Part shown: in pieces, positions 43,916-57,154 of the stretch
How the letters are laid out: each line of letters begins with the position of its first letter
Numbering within the stretch: position 1 is the stretch's first letter
DNA from: Porphyrobacter sp. LM 6
GTDB lineage: Bacteria > Pseudomonadota > Alphaproteobacteria > Sphingomonadales > Sphingomonadaceae
Reading direction: 5' to 3'
Assembly (NCBI RefSeq): GCF_001720465.1
Contig: NZ_CP017113.1
Span: 1,736,001 to 1,800,000, forward strand
DNA length: 64,000 nucleotides
Notes under the pieces: generated by a model
Told to the model about the DNA's origin: nothing
Seen by the model: only the letters and a program-made list of their open reading frames with translations
The model's database searches: none
Made by a program: the position numbers and the translations under genes

Positions 43916-46900
43916 ACCGCGCGGCGCCGGCCCTCTGATCTATTCGATCGCCGCGCATCGCGGGTTTGCCGACGCGCTGGTTGCCGGACTGGTGCCACGC
44001 TATGCCGCGCCGGGCTTCGGGCTCGCACGCCTGACGCTGCTGGTCCCGTCGAGCCGCGCCGCGCGCACCCTTTCCGAGGCCTTCATTCGCCACGCCGGGG
44101 CCAATGGCACGAACGGGCTGCTGATGCCGCGCATGGTGATGGTCGGCGATCTCGACCTCGATGAACAACTTGGCGCAGCGCTCGACCCTCTGGGGACTTC
44201 GGACATACCCCCGGCCTGCGATCCGGTGCGGCGCTGGCTGACGCTCGACCGGCTGATCGCCGAGGAACGCGCAGCCGAGGGAATGGACCCGCTCCCGGGC
44301 CGGGTGCGGCTCAACCTTGCGCGCGACATCGCCCGCGCGATCGACCGTCTACTGGTCGAGGAAAAGCGCCCCGAAGATCTGCTGGGTGACGCTGTGCTCG
44401 ATAGCCTTGCTGGGGTGGCCGAGCACTGGAAGCATTCGATCCGCCTGTTCGCCCGCGTCAATGCGCGCTGGCAGGTCGAACTTGCCGAGCGCGGTGAAGT
44501 TGACGCCGCAACGCGCCGCAACCTGCTGTTCGACCGGGCGGCGCGGCGCTGGAAGGATACCCCGCCGCAGCATCCGATTGTCGCCGCCGGCGTGACCAGT
44601 GCTGCCCCAGCGCTCGCACGGCTGCTGCGTGTGATTGCGGAACTTCCCGATGGCGCGGTGGTACTCCCCGATCTCGACCTTGCGATGGATGATGCCGCAT
44701 GGGACGAACTGGGGCGCGCAGGCCTTGCCGATCAAGCGGGCGGCACAGTGTTCGGCACTTCGGACGCGCTCACCCATCCGCAGTATCATCTGAAGCTGCT
44801 GTTGAACCGCATGGGCGTGAACCGCGAGGAAGTGCGACCGTGGCACCGCCGTGGCCCCACTGCTGCGGATCCGGCGCGCAGCCGGGCAATATCCGCACTG
44901 TTTTTGCCGCCCGAGGCCAGTCGGTCGTGGGCAAAGCTCGAGGCCTCTGACCGGCGGCTTAGCGGAGTGCGGCTGATGACCAGTCCGACGCTGGAGGTCG
45001 AGGCACAGGCGGTCGCCATGTTGGTCCGCGAGGCGATCGAGCAGCCCGAACGACGCGTAGCCGTTGTAACCGCTGATCGGGGCCTCGCGCGCCGGATCGT
45101 TCAGCATCTTGCGCGCTGGAATGTGGTCGCCGACGATTCGGCAGGGCGGCCGCTGGCTCTGACCCCGGCGGGCAGGCTGTTTGGCCTGCTGGCGGAGATC
45201 GCTGCCCGGGGGCCTGCGGCCGACATTGTCGTGGCGACATTCGGGCATCCATTGGTTCGCTCGGTCGATGCCGAGACGCGCCAGGCCTGGCTCACGGGTC
45301 TCAGAGCCTTTGACCGGGAGCTGCGCGGACCAGCTCTTGCCCCCGGACTCGGGCCGCTGGGCAAGGCGGCGGCCGAGGCAAAGCAGGCGGATTGGTGGGC
45401 CGAAGCAGCGGCTCTGATCGCCCCGCTGTCGGATTGGCCCAAGCAAATCGCGTTGGCTGAAGCGCTTACGATCCTTGCCGATTGCGCCGAACGTCTCGCG
45501 GGAAGCGCGGCATGGGAGCGCGAAGATGGCCGCGCGCTGGGCAGCATGATCGAGGAGCTGCGCGGGCAGTCGCAAGCGCTCGGCACGGTCGTCGAGAGCG
45601 CCGATATCGCCGCAATCCTGCGCGATGCAATGGACGCGGTGGCGGTGCGTCCGGGCTATGGCGGGCATCCGCGCGTGTCGATCTATGGCCTGCTCGAGGC
45701 GCGGATGGCGCGGGCTGATCTGATTATCTGCGCAGGCCTGAACGAAGGCAGCTGGCCGCAGCCGCCGGCCGCCGATCCCCTGCTCGCGCCCGCCGTGCTG
45801 CGCGCGCTGGGCGTGCCGGGGGCGGAGTTCCGGATCGGGCTGGCCGCCCATGACCTTGCCGGAGCGCTCGGCGCCCCCGAAGTGGTGCTCAGCCGCGCCT
45901 TGCGCGATGCCGCAGGGCCGACTTTGCCATCACGCTTTGTACTTCGGGTCGAAGCGTTGCTGGGCAAGGACCTACTTGGCGAGCATCGCGAGGCAGCAAT
46001 TCCGGCGCTGTTGCCCCATCTTGATCGTGCGCGTCCCCGTACCGAGCCCTATCCGCGCCCGGCACCTGATCCCGGCTCCGACTTGCGCGATGTGACCATC
46101 AAGGTGACTGCGCTGGATCGACTTCTGGGTGATCCCTACCAGTTCTACGCGCAGGCAATTCTGGGGCTCAAGCAGATGGCACCGCTCGCTGCTGATCCGT
46201 TCAGCGATCCGGCGCTACGCGGAACGCTTGTCCACGCCATCCTCGACAAGTGGCACCGGGCGCGTCGCAGCGATACGGGGCTGGCAATCGGACCGTTCGC
46301 GCGGGACTATTTCGCTGCCGAACAGGTCCACCCCTTGTTTCGCGCGTTGTGGCAACCACGCCTGATCGCCGCTCTCGAGCGGTTTGAGCAGTGGATCGAG
46401 GCTGATGCCAAGGAGGGTCGCAGCGTGCTCGCAAGCGAGATTTCCGGCGAGATGACGTTTGACGGGGTCAAGGTGATTGGCCGCGCGGACCGGATCGACC
46501 GGCTGGCGGATGGGACGCTAGGAATTGTCGATTACAAAACTGGCCGGGTGCCGAGCAAGAATCAGGTCGAGGCGGGCTTCGCGCTCCAGCTTGGTTTGCT
46601 TGGTCTGATTGCGGAGCATGGGCGGTTCGAAAATGCGCGCACTGGCGAGGTGGTAACGGGCGAGGCGACCGACTTCGAGTATTGGTCCTTCGGCAAGGAA
46701 GATGGCGGCTTCGGTAAGCGGGACCGGCCGATCAAGAAGGACAGAGCGAAAACCGGCGTGCTCCCTGAAGACTTCCTTCCGCACCACGCCGAAATGCTGG
46801 CGGAGGCGATCCGCAACTACATCAAGGGCCGCACCCCTTTCACCGCGCGAGAGAACCCCGATTATCAGGGGTTCAACGAATATGATCAGCTGATGCGGCT

Positions 46901-46946
46901 CGAGGAGTGGTTGGCTTCGGTCATGGCCGTGGGTGAGGCATCATGA
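43908..46946 (+). CDS. addB: Double-strand break repair protein AddB
   Basis: About 1012 residues from TTG 43908, with GAGGAGG upstream and overlapping the murU stop by 8 bases. Alphaproteobacterial AddB: an inactivated helicase-like N-terminal part with conserved LLVPSSRAARTLSEAF, and a C-terminal PD-(D/E)XK nuclease with GIVDYKTGRVPSKNQVEAGFALQLGLL. With AddA it resects broken DNA ends for RecA loading. ATG of addA overlaps its stop (ATGA). Confidence 0.88.
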   Translation: MAEPRGAGPLIYSIAAHRGFADALVAGLVPRYAAPGFGLARLTLLVPSSRAARTLSEAFIRHAGANGTNGLLMPRMVMVGDLDLDEQLGAALDPLGTSDIPPACDPVRRWLTLDRLIAEERAAEGMDPLPGRVRLNLARDIARAIDRLLVEEKRPEDLLGDAVLDSLAGVAEHWKHSIRLFARVNARWQVELAERGEVDAATRRNLLFDRAARRWKDTPPQHPIVAAGVTSAAPALARLLRVIAELPDGAVVLPDLDLAMDDAAWDELGRAGLADQAGGTVFGTSDALTHPQYHLKLLLNRMGVNREEVRPWHRRGPTAADPARSRAISALFLPPEASRSWAKLEASDRRLSGVRLMTSPTLEVEAQAVAMLVREAIEQPERRVAVVTADRGLARRIVQHLARWNVVADDSAGRPLALTPAGRLFGLLAEIAARGPAADIVVATFGHPLVRSVDAETRQAWLTGLRAFDRELRGPALAPGLGPLGKAAAEAKQADWWAEAAALIAPLSDWPKQIALAEALTILADCAERLAGSAAWEREDGRALGSMIEELRGQSQALGTVVESADIAAILRDAMDAVAVRPGYGGHPRVSIYGLLEARMARADLIICAGLNEGSWPQPPAADPLLAPAVLRALGVPGAEFRIGLAAHDLAGALGAPEVVLSRALRDAAGPTLPSRFVLRVEALLGKDLLGEHREAAIPALLPHLDRARPRTEPYPRPAPDPGSDLRDVTIKVTALDRLLGDPYQFYAQAILGLKQMAPLAADPFSDPALRGTLVHAILDKWHRARRSDTGLAIGPFARDYFAAEQVHPLFRALWQPRLIAALERFEQWIEADAKEGRSVLASEISGEMTFDGVKVIGRADRIDRLADGTLGIVDYKTGRVPSKNQVEAGFALQLGLLGLIAEHGRFENARTGEVVTGEATDFEYWSFGKEDGGFGKRDRPIKKDRAKTGVLPEDFLPHHAEMLAEAIRNYIKGRTPFTARENPDYQGFNEYDQLMRLEEWLASVMAVGEAS

Positions 46947-49900
46947 GCGGCGGCAGCGGCCTCGTCTATCCGCTTCAGGGCAATCAGCTGCTCGCCGCTG
47001 ACCCAGAGGATAATGTCTGGCTGTCGGCCTCGGCGGGGACAGGGAAGACCCAGGTCCTTTCCGCGCGCGTGCTGCGCCTGCTGCTCCGCCCCGAGGTCGA
47101 TCCCTCGCAGATCCTGTGCCTCACCTTTACCAAGGCGGGCGCCGCGGAAATGGCCAATCGCATCAACGCGGTGCTGGCAAGCTGGGTGCGGCTACCCGAG
47201 GGCGCGTTGGCGAAGGAGCTGGGCCATCTCGGAGCGGATTTCGCTCCCGACACGATCGAACGCGCACGTAGCCTGTTCGCACGCGTCCTCGATTGCCCTG
47301 GCGGGGGGCTCAGGATCGACACAATCCATGCCTTCGCGCAGTTCCTGATCAGCAACTTCCCCGAAGAAGCGGGGCTCGCGCCTGGCATTCGGGTGATGGA
47401 TGATCGCAGCCGGGATCTGCTGGCGCGCGAGGTATTGTCCGATCTGATCACCAGCGCCGAAGCGGCGAATGACAGGCGGCTGCTGGAGGCGATTGCCGCC
47501 TTTGTCAGGCGCAAGGATCCGTCCGCCTTGCAAACGTGGCTTATGCGCGCCGCGGAGAGCCCCGAACTGTGGCACGGCCGCGATGCATGGCAATCGCCGA
47601 TGGACGCGCGGGTGCGGCAAATGCTCGGGATACCTGCGGATGCCGACGAGGCGTGGGCTAACGACGTGCTCGGTCCGGATGTATTCCCCGATCACCTTCT
47701 CGCTGTGATGCTACCGGTGCTCGATGCGTGGAAGGCCAAGACGGGCGAAGAGTCTGCCGCCTTCATCCGGCAGTGGCTGGCGAGTGATCTTACTGTTCGG
47801 CGGAATATCGTTGCTCTTTTCCGGAAGACCTTGCTCAAAGCCGATGGCGAACCGCGACTGATGCAGACGCCTGAGAAGGTGGATCCGGGCTTCCGGGGAC
47901 GGCAGGAAGAGATCGCCGAGACCCTGCGCTTGCACGGTATCCGTCTTGGGCTGTTGACCTGCGCGGAGGTCATCGCCTCCGCGCTCGAAATCGGACGGGC
48001 CTTCGCGATCCGGTGGGACGAGCGCAAAGCCCGCGAGGGGCTGGTCGACTTCGGAGATCTCATCCGCAAGGCGGCCAGCCTGCTCGACAATTCTGAAGCG
48101 GCTGACTGGATCCGCTACAAGCTCGACCGGCATTTCGACCATATCCTGATCGACGAGGCGCAGGACACCAACCGCAGCCAGTGGGACATCATATTCGCCC
48201 TGATCGATGATTTCTTCAGCGGCGAGGGTGCGCGCGGTGACAAGCTGCGCACGATCTTTACGGTGGGCGATTACAAGCAGGCGATCTTCGGCTTCCAGGG
48301 CACCAGTCCGGAAAATTTTGCCCGCGCCAAGCTCAAGGTCGAAGCGCGTATCATGCAGGCGCGTGAAGGTATTCGTGCCGCGCGGATCAACCGGCGTGAA
48401 CCAGGCTGGCAGGATCTCGACCTTGGCCAATCCTTCCGCACCGCGAATGTCGTCCTCGATTTCGTCAACCGCGCTATCGCGTTGCTGGGCTTCGAGGCGT
48501 TCGGGCTGCCGACCGCGCCGGCCCTTCATGAAGGCGCCGAGCGCCCCGGACTCGTGACTCTATGGCCGCCGGTGATCGTTGCAGCCGGTGAGAGGGACAT
48601 GGACGAGGCCGACGAAGGCAAAGACGACGATCCCGCCGAAGACAGCGGCCGGGATTGGTTGCCGCGCCACGACACCGTGCTTGCCGACAAGATCGCGCAA
48701 CAGGTGCAGCACTGGCTGAGCCCTGAAGGCGAGCCCTTCGTGCTCGAAAAGGGCAACCGCCGCCATGCTCAAGCGGGCGATATCATGGTGCTGGTGCGTC
48801 AGCGCAAGGAGCTCGCGGCCCAGATCGTTGCACGGCTCCATGCCCGCGGTGTGCCTGTTGCGGGGGTTGACCGGCTGCGACTAGGCGCGCCGCTGGCGGT
48901 GAAGGATTTGCTTGCGGCGCTGCGCTTTGCCGCTCAGCCGCTCGACGATCTCAGCCTGGCCAACCTTCTTGCATCGCCGCTGATCGGGTGGTCGCAGGAT
49001 GATATCCTCGCCTATGTGCCGCGCCCCGAGCGGGTGCGCCTGTGGGATCACCTGCGCCGCGAGGATGCGCCCGCAGCGGTCCAGCAGGTTGCCGACAAGC
49101 TACGTGAACTGCTGCGGCTCGCCGACTATCAGACGCCGCAAGCTCTGATCAGCTGGCTTCTCAACGGTCCGTGGCATGCGCGTGCGCGGCTGATCGAGCG
49201 GCTTGGTAACGAAGCCAACGATCCGCTTGATGAACTGGTCAATGCCGCCTTCGCGTTCGAGGCCGAGCATTGGCCGAGCCTCGTCGGCTTTCTCCAGTGG
49301 TTCGATGCGGGTACGGGCGATCTCAAGCGCGATGCCGACAGTTCCAGCGGGCAGGTGCGGGTCATGACGGTGCACGGCTCCAAGGGATTGCAGGCCCCGA
49401 TCGTGATCCTCGCCGACGCCACTGGCGCGCCCGGCGATGCAGGTGCCTTGTCGCTCGAGGATAATCCCTTCGATCTGGAGAGCGATCTCGATCGGCTCCG
49501 GGAAGTGCCGCTGCCGCCCCTGTCCAAGCACGAACGGCTGGGCAGGATCGCCGATGCGGCCAATGCAGCCAACCTTGCCGCACGGCAGGAGCACTGGCGC
49601 CTGCTTTATGTCGCCATGACCCGCGCAGAAGAGGCGCTGTTCATCGGGGGGGCGCTCAACCGCAAAGAGGCCAAGGTCGGGGTTCCGCACGAGGAGAGCT
49701 GGTACGCCCGGCTCGCGCCGCTGTTCGAGGGCGAGGCGGTAGATGATCCTGTGTGGTTGTGGCGCAAGGAGTGGGGCCACCGCGCCGAGCCACTGGTTCC
49801 GGAGAGCGACACCGCTGCCCCGCCGACCGCGCTGCCCGAATTGCCTCGCTGGGTGTCGACCCCGATCGGCCCCGAGCCGCGCCCGCCGCGTCCGCTTGCT

Positions 49901-50500
49901 CCCTCAAGCGTTGGCGAGGAAGCGGGCGCCGAACCGCCGCTTCCGCCCGAGGCGGTACGCATCGCCGCGCGGCGCGGGAGCCTGATCCACCGGCTCCTTG
50001 AGCGGCTTCCTGATGTATCGCCATCCGAACGCGGCGATGAGGCGCGGGCGTGGCTCGCGCGACAGGCAGGCGATCTCGACGAGCCGGTGCGCGAAGATAT
50101 GCTCGCGGCGGCCTTGGCGGTGCTGGAACATCCCGATTTTGCTGCGCTGTTTTCGCCGGCAGCACTGGCCGAAGTGCCGCTCGCCGCGACGGTTGGCGGG
50201 GTCGTGGTGGCGGGTACGGCCGACCGCTTGCTGGTCGAGGAAACGCGGGTGGTGGTGGTCGACTTCAAGACGACCCGCCGACCCCCTGCAAATGCGGGCG
50301 ACATTCCGGCGGCGACGTTGCGCCAGATGGCGGCCTATGTCGCCGCGCTGGAAGCGATCTATCCTGATCGAGCAGTCCGGGCAGCAGTGCTCTACACCCA
50401 CGCGCCGGTGCTGTTGGAACTCGGGCCCGATGTTCTGGCTCCGCACAAGCAGCAGTTGGACAGCGAGCAGCAAAGCTATTGGCCGCTCGCTATTGAGTGA
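46943..50500 (+). CDS. addA: Double-strand break repair helicase-nuclease AddA
   Basis: 1185 residues. UvrD-type helicase: Walker [22 protein letters not shown] (~residue 29), Walker [16 protein letters not shown], motif VI region [11 protein letters not shown], and a C-terminal PD-(D/E)XK nuclease with [24 protein letters not shown]. Works with AddB as the RecBCD equivalent in these bacteria. Confidence 0.93.
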   Translation: MSGGSGLVYPLQGNQLLAADPEDNVWLSASAGTGKTQVLSARVLRLLLRPEVDPSQILCLTFTKAGAAEMANRINAVLASWVRLPEGALAKELGHLGADFAPDTIERARSLFARVLDCPGGGLRIDTIHAFAQFLISNFPEEAGLAPGIRVMDDRSRDLLAREVLSDLITSAEAANDRRLLEAIAAFVRRKDPSALQTWLMRAAESPELWHGRDAWQSPMDARVRQMLGIPADADEAWANDVLGPDVFPDHLLAVMLPVLDAWKAKTGEESAAFIRQWLASDLTVRRNIVALFRKTLLKADGEPRLMQTPEKVDPGFRGRQEEIAETLRLHGIRLGLLTCAEVIASALEIGRAFAIRWDERKAREGLVDFGDLIRKAASLLDNSEAADWIRYKLDRHFDHILIDEAQDTNRSQWDIIFALIDDFFSGEGARGDKLRTIFTVGDYKQAIFGFQGTSPENFARAKLKVEARIMQAREGIRAARINRREPGWQDLDLGQSFRTANVVLDFVNRAIALLGFEAFGLPTAPALHEGAERPGLVTLWPPVIVAAGERDMDEADEGKDDDPAEDSGRDWLPRHDTVLADKIAQQVQHWLSPEGEPFVLEKGNRRHAQAGDIMVLVRQRKELAAQIVARLHARGVPVAGVDRLRLGAPLAVKDLLAALRFAAQPLDDLSLANLLASPLIGWSQDDILAYVPRPERVRLWDHLRREDAPAAVQQVADKLRELLRLADYQTPQALISWLLNGPWHARARLIERLGNEANDPLDELVNAAFAFEAEHWPSLVGFLQWFDAGTGDLKRDADSSSGQVRVMTVHGSKGLQAPIVILADATGAPGDAGALSLEDNPFDLESDLDRLREVPLPPLSKHERLGRIADAANAANLAARQEHWRLLYVAMTRAEEALFIGGALNRKEAKVGVPHEESWYARLAPLFEGEAVDDPVWLWRKEWGHRAEPLVPESDTAAPPTALPELPRWVSTPIGPEPRPPRPLAPSSVGEEAGAEPPLPPEAVRIAARRGSLIHRLLERLPDVSPSERGDEARAWLARQAGDLDEPVREDMLAAALAVLEHPDFAALFSPAALAEVPLAATVGGVVVAGTADRLLVEETRVVVVDFKTTRRPPANAGDIPAATLRQMAAYVAALEAIYPDRAVRAAVLYTHAPVLLELGPDVLAPHKQQLDSEQQSYWPLAIE

Positions 50501-50573
50501 AAACCCACGCGCACTAGATTGCATTCATCCCGCCAGAGCCCCTATGCTCGCTGGCAAACAGGAGATTGCAATA

Positions 50574-50894
50574 ATGGCCACCGTCAACGTCACCGATGCC
50601 AGCTTTCAGGCCGATGTGCTGAACAGCGACACCCCCGTTCTGGTTGATTTCTGGGCTGACTGGTGCGGCCCGTGCAAGATGATCGCGCCCGCGCTCGAAG
50701 AGATCAGCGATGAACTCGCCGGGCAGGTCAAGATCGCCAAGATCGACATCATGGAAAACACCGATATCGCCGCGCAGATGGGCGTGCAGTCGATCCCGCT
50801 GATGGTGCTGTTCAAGAACGGTGAAGCCGTCGCACGCAAGCTGGGCGCAGCGCCCAAGAGCCAGCTCAAGGCGTGGCTCGAAAGCGAGCTGTAA
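50574..50894 (+). CDS. trxA: Thioredoxin
   Basis: 106 residues. Active site WCGPCK (~31-36, context [21 protein letters not shown]), cis-Pro in [12 protein letters not shown]. General disulfide reductase. AGGAG precedes ATG 50574. Last gene after addA with a 73-bp spacer, so it may also have its own promoter. Confidence 0.96.
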   Translation: MATVNVTDASFQADVLNSDTPVLVDFWADWCGPCKMIAPALEEISDELAGQVKIAKIDIMENTDIAAQMGVQSIPLMVLFKNGEAVARKLGAAPKSQLKAWLESEL

Positions 50895-50897
50895 GCT

Positions 50898-51692
50898 TCA
50901 AGCCAGCACGCGGCTGACGAATTCGTCCCATATTGCCGGACTTGCCGCACCGACGAGACCGGGCTTGTCCTGCTCGTCGACGCGGTAGGCGGTGCCATCG
51001 AGCCGTGCGGCCTTGCCGCCGGCTTCGTTGAGCCACAGCACGCCTGCGGCATGATCCCAGGCGTAGGTGCGCTTGAAGCTTGAGACGTCGTTTTCGCCCA
51101 GCGCGAGGCGCGGATACTGTTCGGCAGCGCAGCGTGGAATGTCGACCAGCGTGTAATGCGGGGCGAGCTTGGCATCGACCATCGCGGATTGTTCGGGCGT
51201 CAGGAATATGCGGCTGACGGCGGTCACCGGCATCGCCTGCCCGGTGGTGCGCGCCTTGATCCGCTCGCCATTGACGAACGCCCCTTCGCCGCGCCGGGTG
51301 TGGCAGAAGCGGTCCTTGACCGGATCATAGATCCACCCCGCCACAGCCTCGCCCGCGTCAGCGAGCGCGATGATGATCCCGAACGGCTCATTGCCTTGGG
51401 CAAAGTTGGCGGTGCCATCGAGCGGGTCGATGATCCAGCATTGGCCGGAGAGATGTTCCAGCACCGCAGTGTCGGCGTGTGCGGCTTCCTCGCCGACCAC
51501 GGCGACGCCGGGGGCGAGTTTGGTGAGCGCCTCGGTCAGGAATGCCTCGACCTCGCGGTCGACCACGGTGACGGGGTCGTCTTCGCCCTTCATCTCGACT
51601 TCGTGGTCGGCCAGCTGGCGAAAGCGCGGCAGCATCGAACGCTGCGCCGCGAAGCGCATCAGATCGCGGATTTCGTCATCCAGAGCGCTCAC
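50898..51692 (-). CDS. Inositol monophosphatase family protein
   Basis: 264 residues from GTG 51692 (the frame runs to 51746). Metal-binding motifs: GEE (VVGEEAAH), DPLDGTANF and late WDHAAGVL. Family includes IMPase, histidinol phosphatase and PAP phosphatase; the specific substrate is not resolved, although the arginine-pathway neighbour suggests a possible link to amino-acid synthesis (histidinol-phosphate phosphatase HisN is a candidate). GTGA overlap with argJ upstream. Confidence 0.85.
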   Translation of the reverse strand: MSALDDEIRDLMRFAAQRSMLPRFRQLADHEVEMKGEDDPVTVVDREVEAFLTEALTKLAPGVAVVGEEAAHADTAVLEHLSGQCWIIDPLDGTANFAQGNEPFGIIIALADAGEAVAGWIYDPVKDRFCHTRRGEGAFVNGERIKARTTGQAMPVTAVSRIFLTPEQSAMVDAKLAPHYTLVDIPRCAAEQYPRLALGENDVSSFKRTYAWDHAAGVLWLNEAGGKAARLDGTAYRVDEQDKPGLVGAASPAIWDEFVSRVLA

Positions 51693-52915
51693 GAGCGGTA
51701 GTCCGCGTTGATCGCGATGTAGCCGTGGGTGAGATCGCAGGTCCACACGCTCGCGCGGCCATCACCGAGACCGAGGTCGACCGCGATGTCGATTTCCTCG
51801 CCCTTGAGGTGCGCTGCGACGGGCGCTTCGTCATAGCCTTCGACCGGGACGCCGTTGCGCGCTGTCCAGATACCGCCGAACGCAATCGAGAGCCTGTCCC
51901 GGTCGGCCGGCTCGCCCGCCTTGCCGACGGCCATGACGACGCGGCCCCAGTTGGCATCCTCGCCTGCAATCGCGGTCTTCACCAGCGGCGAGTTGGCGAT
52001 GGCAAGGCCGATGCGGCGCGCGCTTTCGTCACTCATCGCGCCTGACACGCGGATGGTGATGAACTTCTGCGCGCCTTCACCGTCACGCACAACCAGATGG
52101 GCAAGCTCGCGGCACACATCGGCAAGGGCGGCGCCAAATGCATCGGCGCCCGGGCTGTCCCAACCCTCAATCCGCGCATTGCCCGCCTTTCCGGTGGCAA
52201 ACACCATCACGGTGTCGCTGGTCGAGGTATCGCCATCGACCGTGATGCAGCTGAAAGTCGCCGCATTGGCGCGTTCCAGCGCCTCCTTCAGGAATGCCGG
52301 CGCGACATTGGCATCGGTGAAGATGTAGCCGAGCATCGTCGCCATGTCGGGCGCGATCATGCCGCTGCCCTTGATGATCCCGGCCAGTTCGATCCGCGTG
52401 TCGCCGATCATCGCCGATGCGCCTGCACCCTTGGGGAAGGTATCGGTGGTGCCGATCGCGTTGGTGGCATCCTCCCAACCGCAGGGCTCGGCGACGAGCG
52501 CCGCTGTGATCCCGGCGCGGGCCTTGTCGATGGGCAGCGGCACGCCGATCACGCCGGTCGAGGAGACGAACACCTCGTCCACCCCGCAACCGAGCGCATC
52601 GCTGACCTGCGACCGGATCGCTTCGACCGCTTCGCGTCCGCGATAGCCGGTGAAGGCGTTCGAATTGCCCGCGTTGACGATTAGCGCCCGCGCGCGCCCG
52701 CCTTTCACCGCCTCGCGCCCGAGTTCGACCTCGGACGAGGCGCAGGCGCTTTTGGTGAAGACGCCCGCCGCGCTGGTGCCTTCGGCGAGTTCGGCAAAGG
52801 TCAGATCGCAACGATCCCAAGCCTTGTACTGTGCGCGGGCAATGCGCAGCGTAACACCTGCGATGGCAGGCAATTCGGGGAAGGGGCGGGCGAGGGGGGA
52901 GCGGTCGATCTGCAT
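51689..52915 (-). CDS. argJ: Bifunctional glutamate N-acetyltransferase/amino-acid N-acetyltransferase ArgJ
   Basis: 408 residues. The self-cleavage site A-T-M-L is in GSGMIAPDMATMLGYIFTDANV; the Thr becomes the nucleophile of the beta chain. NAGNSNAFTG and VSSTGVIGVPLP are family-typical. Closes the cyclic acetyl route of arginine synthesis. First gene of a two-gene operon with the IMPase; divergent from the exported-protein gene at 53004. Confidence 0.95.
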   Translation of the reverse strand: MQIDRSPLARPFPELPAIAGVTLRIARAQYKAWDRCDLTFAELAEGTSAAGVFTKSACASSEVELGREAVKGGRARALIVNAGNSNAFTGYRGREAVEAIRSQVSDALGCGVDEVFVSSTGVIGVPLPIDKARAGITAALVAEPCGWEDATNAIGTTDTFPKGAGASAMIGDTRIELAGIIKGSGMIAPDMATMLGYIFTDANVAPAFLKEALERANAATFSCITVDGDTSTSDTVMVFATGKAGNARIEGWDSPGADAFGAALADVCRELAHLVVRDGEGAQKFITIRVSGAMSDESARRIGLAIANSPLVKTAIAGEDANWGRVVMAVGKAGEPADRDRLSIAFGGIWTARNGVPVEGYDEAPVAAHLKGEEIDIAVDLGLGDGRASVWTCDLTHGYIAINADYRS

Positions 52916-53003
52916 GAAAAAGCCCTCTAGGTTGCCGACGGGGCGCAGTAAATCAGCAAAGCTGGTGGACGAAAGGTGCGTGTTTGCCTATCTATGCCCC
53001 GTC

Positions 53004-53279
53004 ATGACCCGGCACATTCTCGCCTTTCTTGCTTTGCTTACCGGTCTTGCTGCACTCGGCAGCCCGGCGCAGGCGTCGCTGGCAGAGGCTCTGGCGTGCG
53101 ATTCCAGCATTGCTGCTGCAGCCGGAGAAGAAGTATCGGGCGGCGAAAGTGCAGCGGTGCAACCTGCACCGGCCACGCTCAAGCAGACCCGTGCGGTCGA
53201 AGCGCCTGAAAGCCGTCCGGCTGCGCCCGCTTCGCTGCGTCTGCCGGTGCTGATGGGCATCGAGCGCGCCTACGAATAG
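53004..53279 (+). CDS. Small exported hypothetical protein, 91 aa
   Basis: ATG 53004. Signal peptide ([24 protein letters not shown]), then an Ala/Glu/Pro-rich tail without a visible domain. Lies between divergent argJ and secA (119-bp spacer to secA). Real but unrecognised. Confidence 0.5.
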   Translation: MTRHILAFLALLTGLAALGSPAQASLAEALACDSSIAAAAGEEVSGGESAAVQPAPATLKQTRAVEAPESRPAAPASLRLPVLMGIERAYE

Positions 53280-53398
53280 GCGCTGCCCGCGACATCACGA
53301 GACCACTTCGCGCCGTGCAGACAGCCGGTGCGCCTTTTCTACAGAACCCGTTTCACGCCCGCCTTGCGGGGTGCGTCCGATCAAAGGTCCGCATCATC

Positions 53399-56167
<2,769 letters not shown>

Positions 56168-56193
56168 CCGAATAGCGCGCGGGGCAGGGCGGT

Positions 56194-56952
56194 ATGATGA
56201 TCGGGGCGGTTCCGGCACTGCTGGCGCTCGCCTTCCTCGTGACCGCGCTGCTCTATGCCAGCGTCGGGTTCGGGGGTGGATCGACCTATTCGGCGCTGCT
56301 GGCGATATCGGGGCTCGATTACCGGCTGCTGCCGCTGATCTCGCTCGCCTGCAATATCGTGGTGGTATCGGGCGGCAGCATCCGCTTCGCCCGTGCCGGT
56401 TTGACCCCGTGGAAGAGGGCTCTCGTAATCGTCGGGCTGGGTGCGCCGGCGAGTTTCCTTGGCGGGCTGACCCCGATCAAGGAATCGACCTTTCTGGCCC
56501 TGCTTGGCGGAAGTCTGGTGCTCACCAGTCTGACGATGCTGATTCCGGTGCGCGAAAGCGAGGATGGCACGCCTACCCGCGCTGCCCGCTGGATGCCGCT
56601 GGCGGCCGCGCCACTCGGCTATTTTGCCGGGCTTGTGGGGATCGGAGGCGGGATATTCCTCGCGCCGCTGCTTCACCTTGCGCGGTGGAATGCGCCGCGT
56701 GCAATTGCGGCGACCGCCAGCCTGTTCATCCTCGTCAATTCGCTGTTTGGCCTCGCAGGCCAGATGCTCAAGAATGGCCCCAACCTGTTCGGACAGGCGC
56801 TCGGCGCGGCGTTGCCCCTGCTGATCGCGGTGGTGATCGGCGGTCAGATCGGCAGCCTGCTCGCCGCACGCCTTTTGCCGCCCAAGTGGATCCGCTGGCT
56901 CACCGCGCTCTTGGTGTTGGTGGTGGGCGTGCGGCTGCTGATCGGGGTCTGA
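56194..56952 (+). CDS. TSUP (TauE/SafE) family membrane transporter
   Basis: 252 residues, eight or so membrane spans in two halves each with a typical VGFGGGSTYSALLAI / VGIGGGIFLAPLLHL glycine motif. Members export sulfite, sulfoacetate or other sulfur/organic anions. Last host gene before the integrated element; only 30 bp before the tRNA-derived core. Confidence 0.85.
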   Translation: MMIGAVPALLALAFLVTALLYASVGFGGGSTYSALLAISGLDYRLLPLISLACNIVVVSGGSIRFARAGLTPWKRALVIVGLGAPASFLGGLTPIKESTFLALLGGSLVLTSLTMLIPVRESEDGTPTRAARWMPLAAAPLGYFAGLVGIGGGIFLAPLLHLARWNAPRAIAATASLFILVNSLFGLAGQMLKNGPNLFGQALGAALPLLIAVVIGGQIGSLLAARLLPPKWIRWLTALLVLVVGVRLLIGV

Positions 56953-56982
56953 GCCCCGCCAAAGATCGCCGCTGAAAGGAAG

Positions 56983-56998
56983 TGGCTCCCCGAGTAGG
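56983..56998 (-). other. Attachment-site core: tRNA 3' end fragment (probably tRNA-Asn)
   Basis: On the minus strand the sequence reads CCTACTCGGGGAGCCA: five bases of a T-stem, a 7-base acceptor strand TCGGGGA, discriminator G and CCA. This is the 3' end expected for an alphaproteobacterial tRNA-Asn beginning TCCCCGA. The bases beyond it do not continue as a tRNA, so only the end of the gene is present. A P4-type integrase gene begins 156 bp to the right. This is what one end of an element integrated into a tRNA gene looks like. Confidence 0.6.
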
Positions 56999-57154
56999 CT
57001 TTCCGGTGAACGGCTGCGAATGCGTGGCTGTTCGCAATACCGTTGCAACGCAAGCAGATATGCCCGCCTGTTGTGCGCCCCTGTTCATTGACATTCGTGC
57101 CTAACCGCGTCCAAATGTGGGAACGAATGTTGGAACGCAGGGGATGGCTCCACC

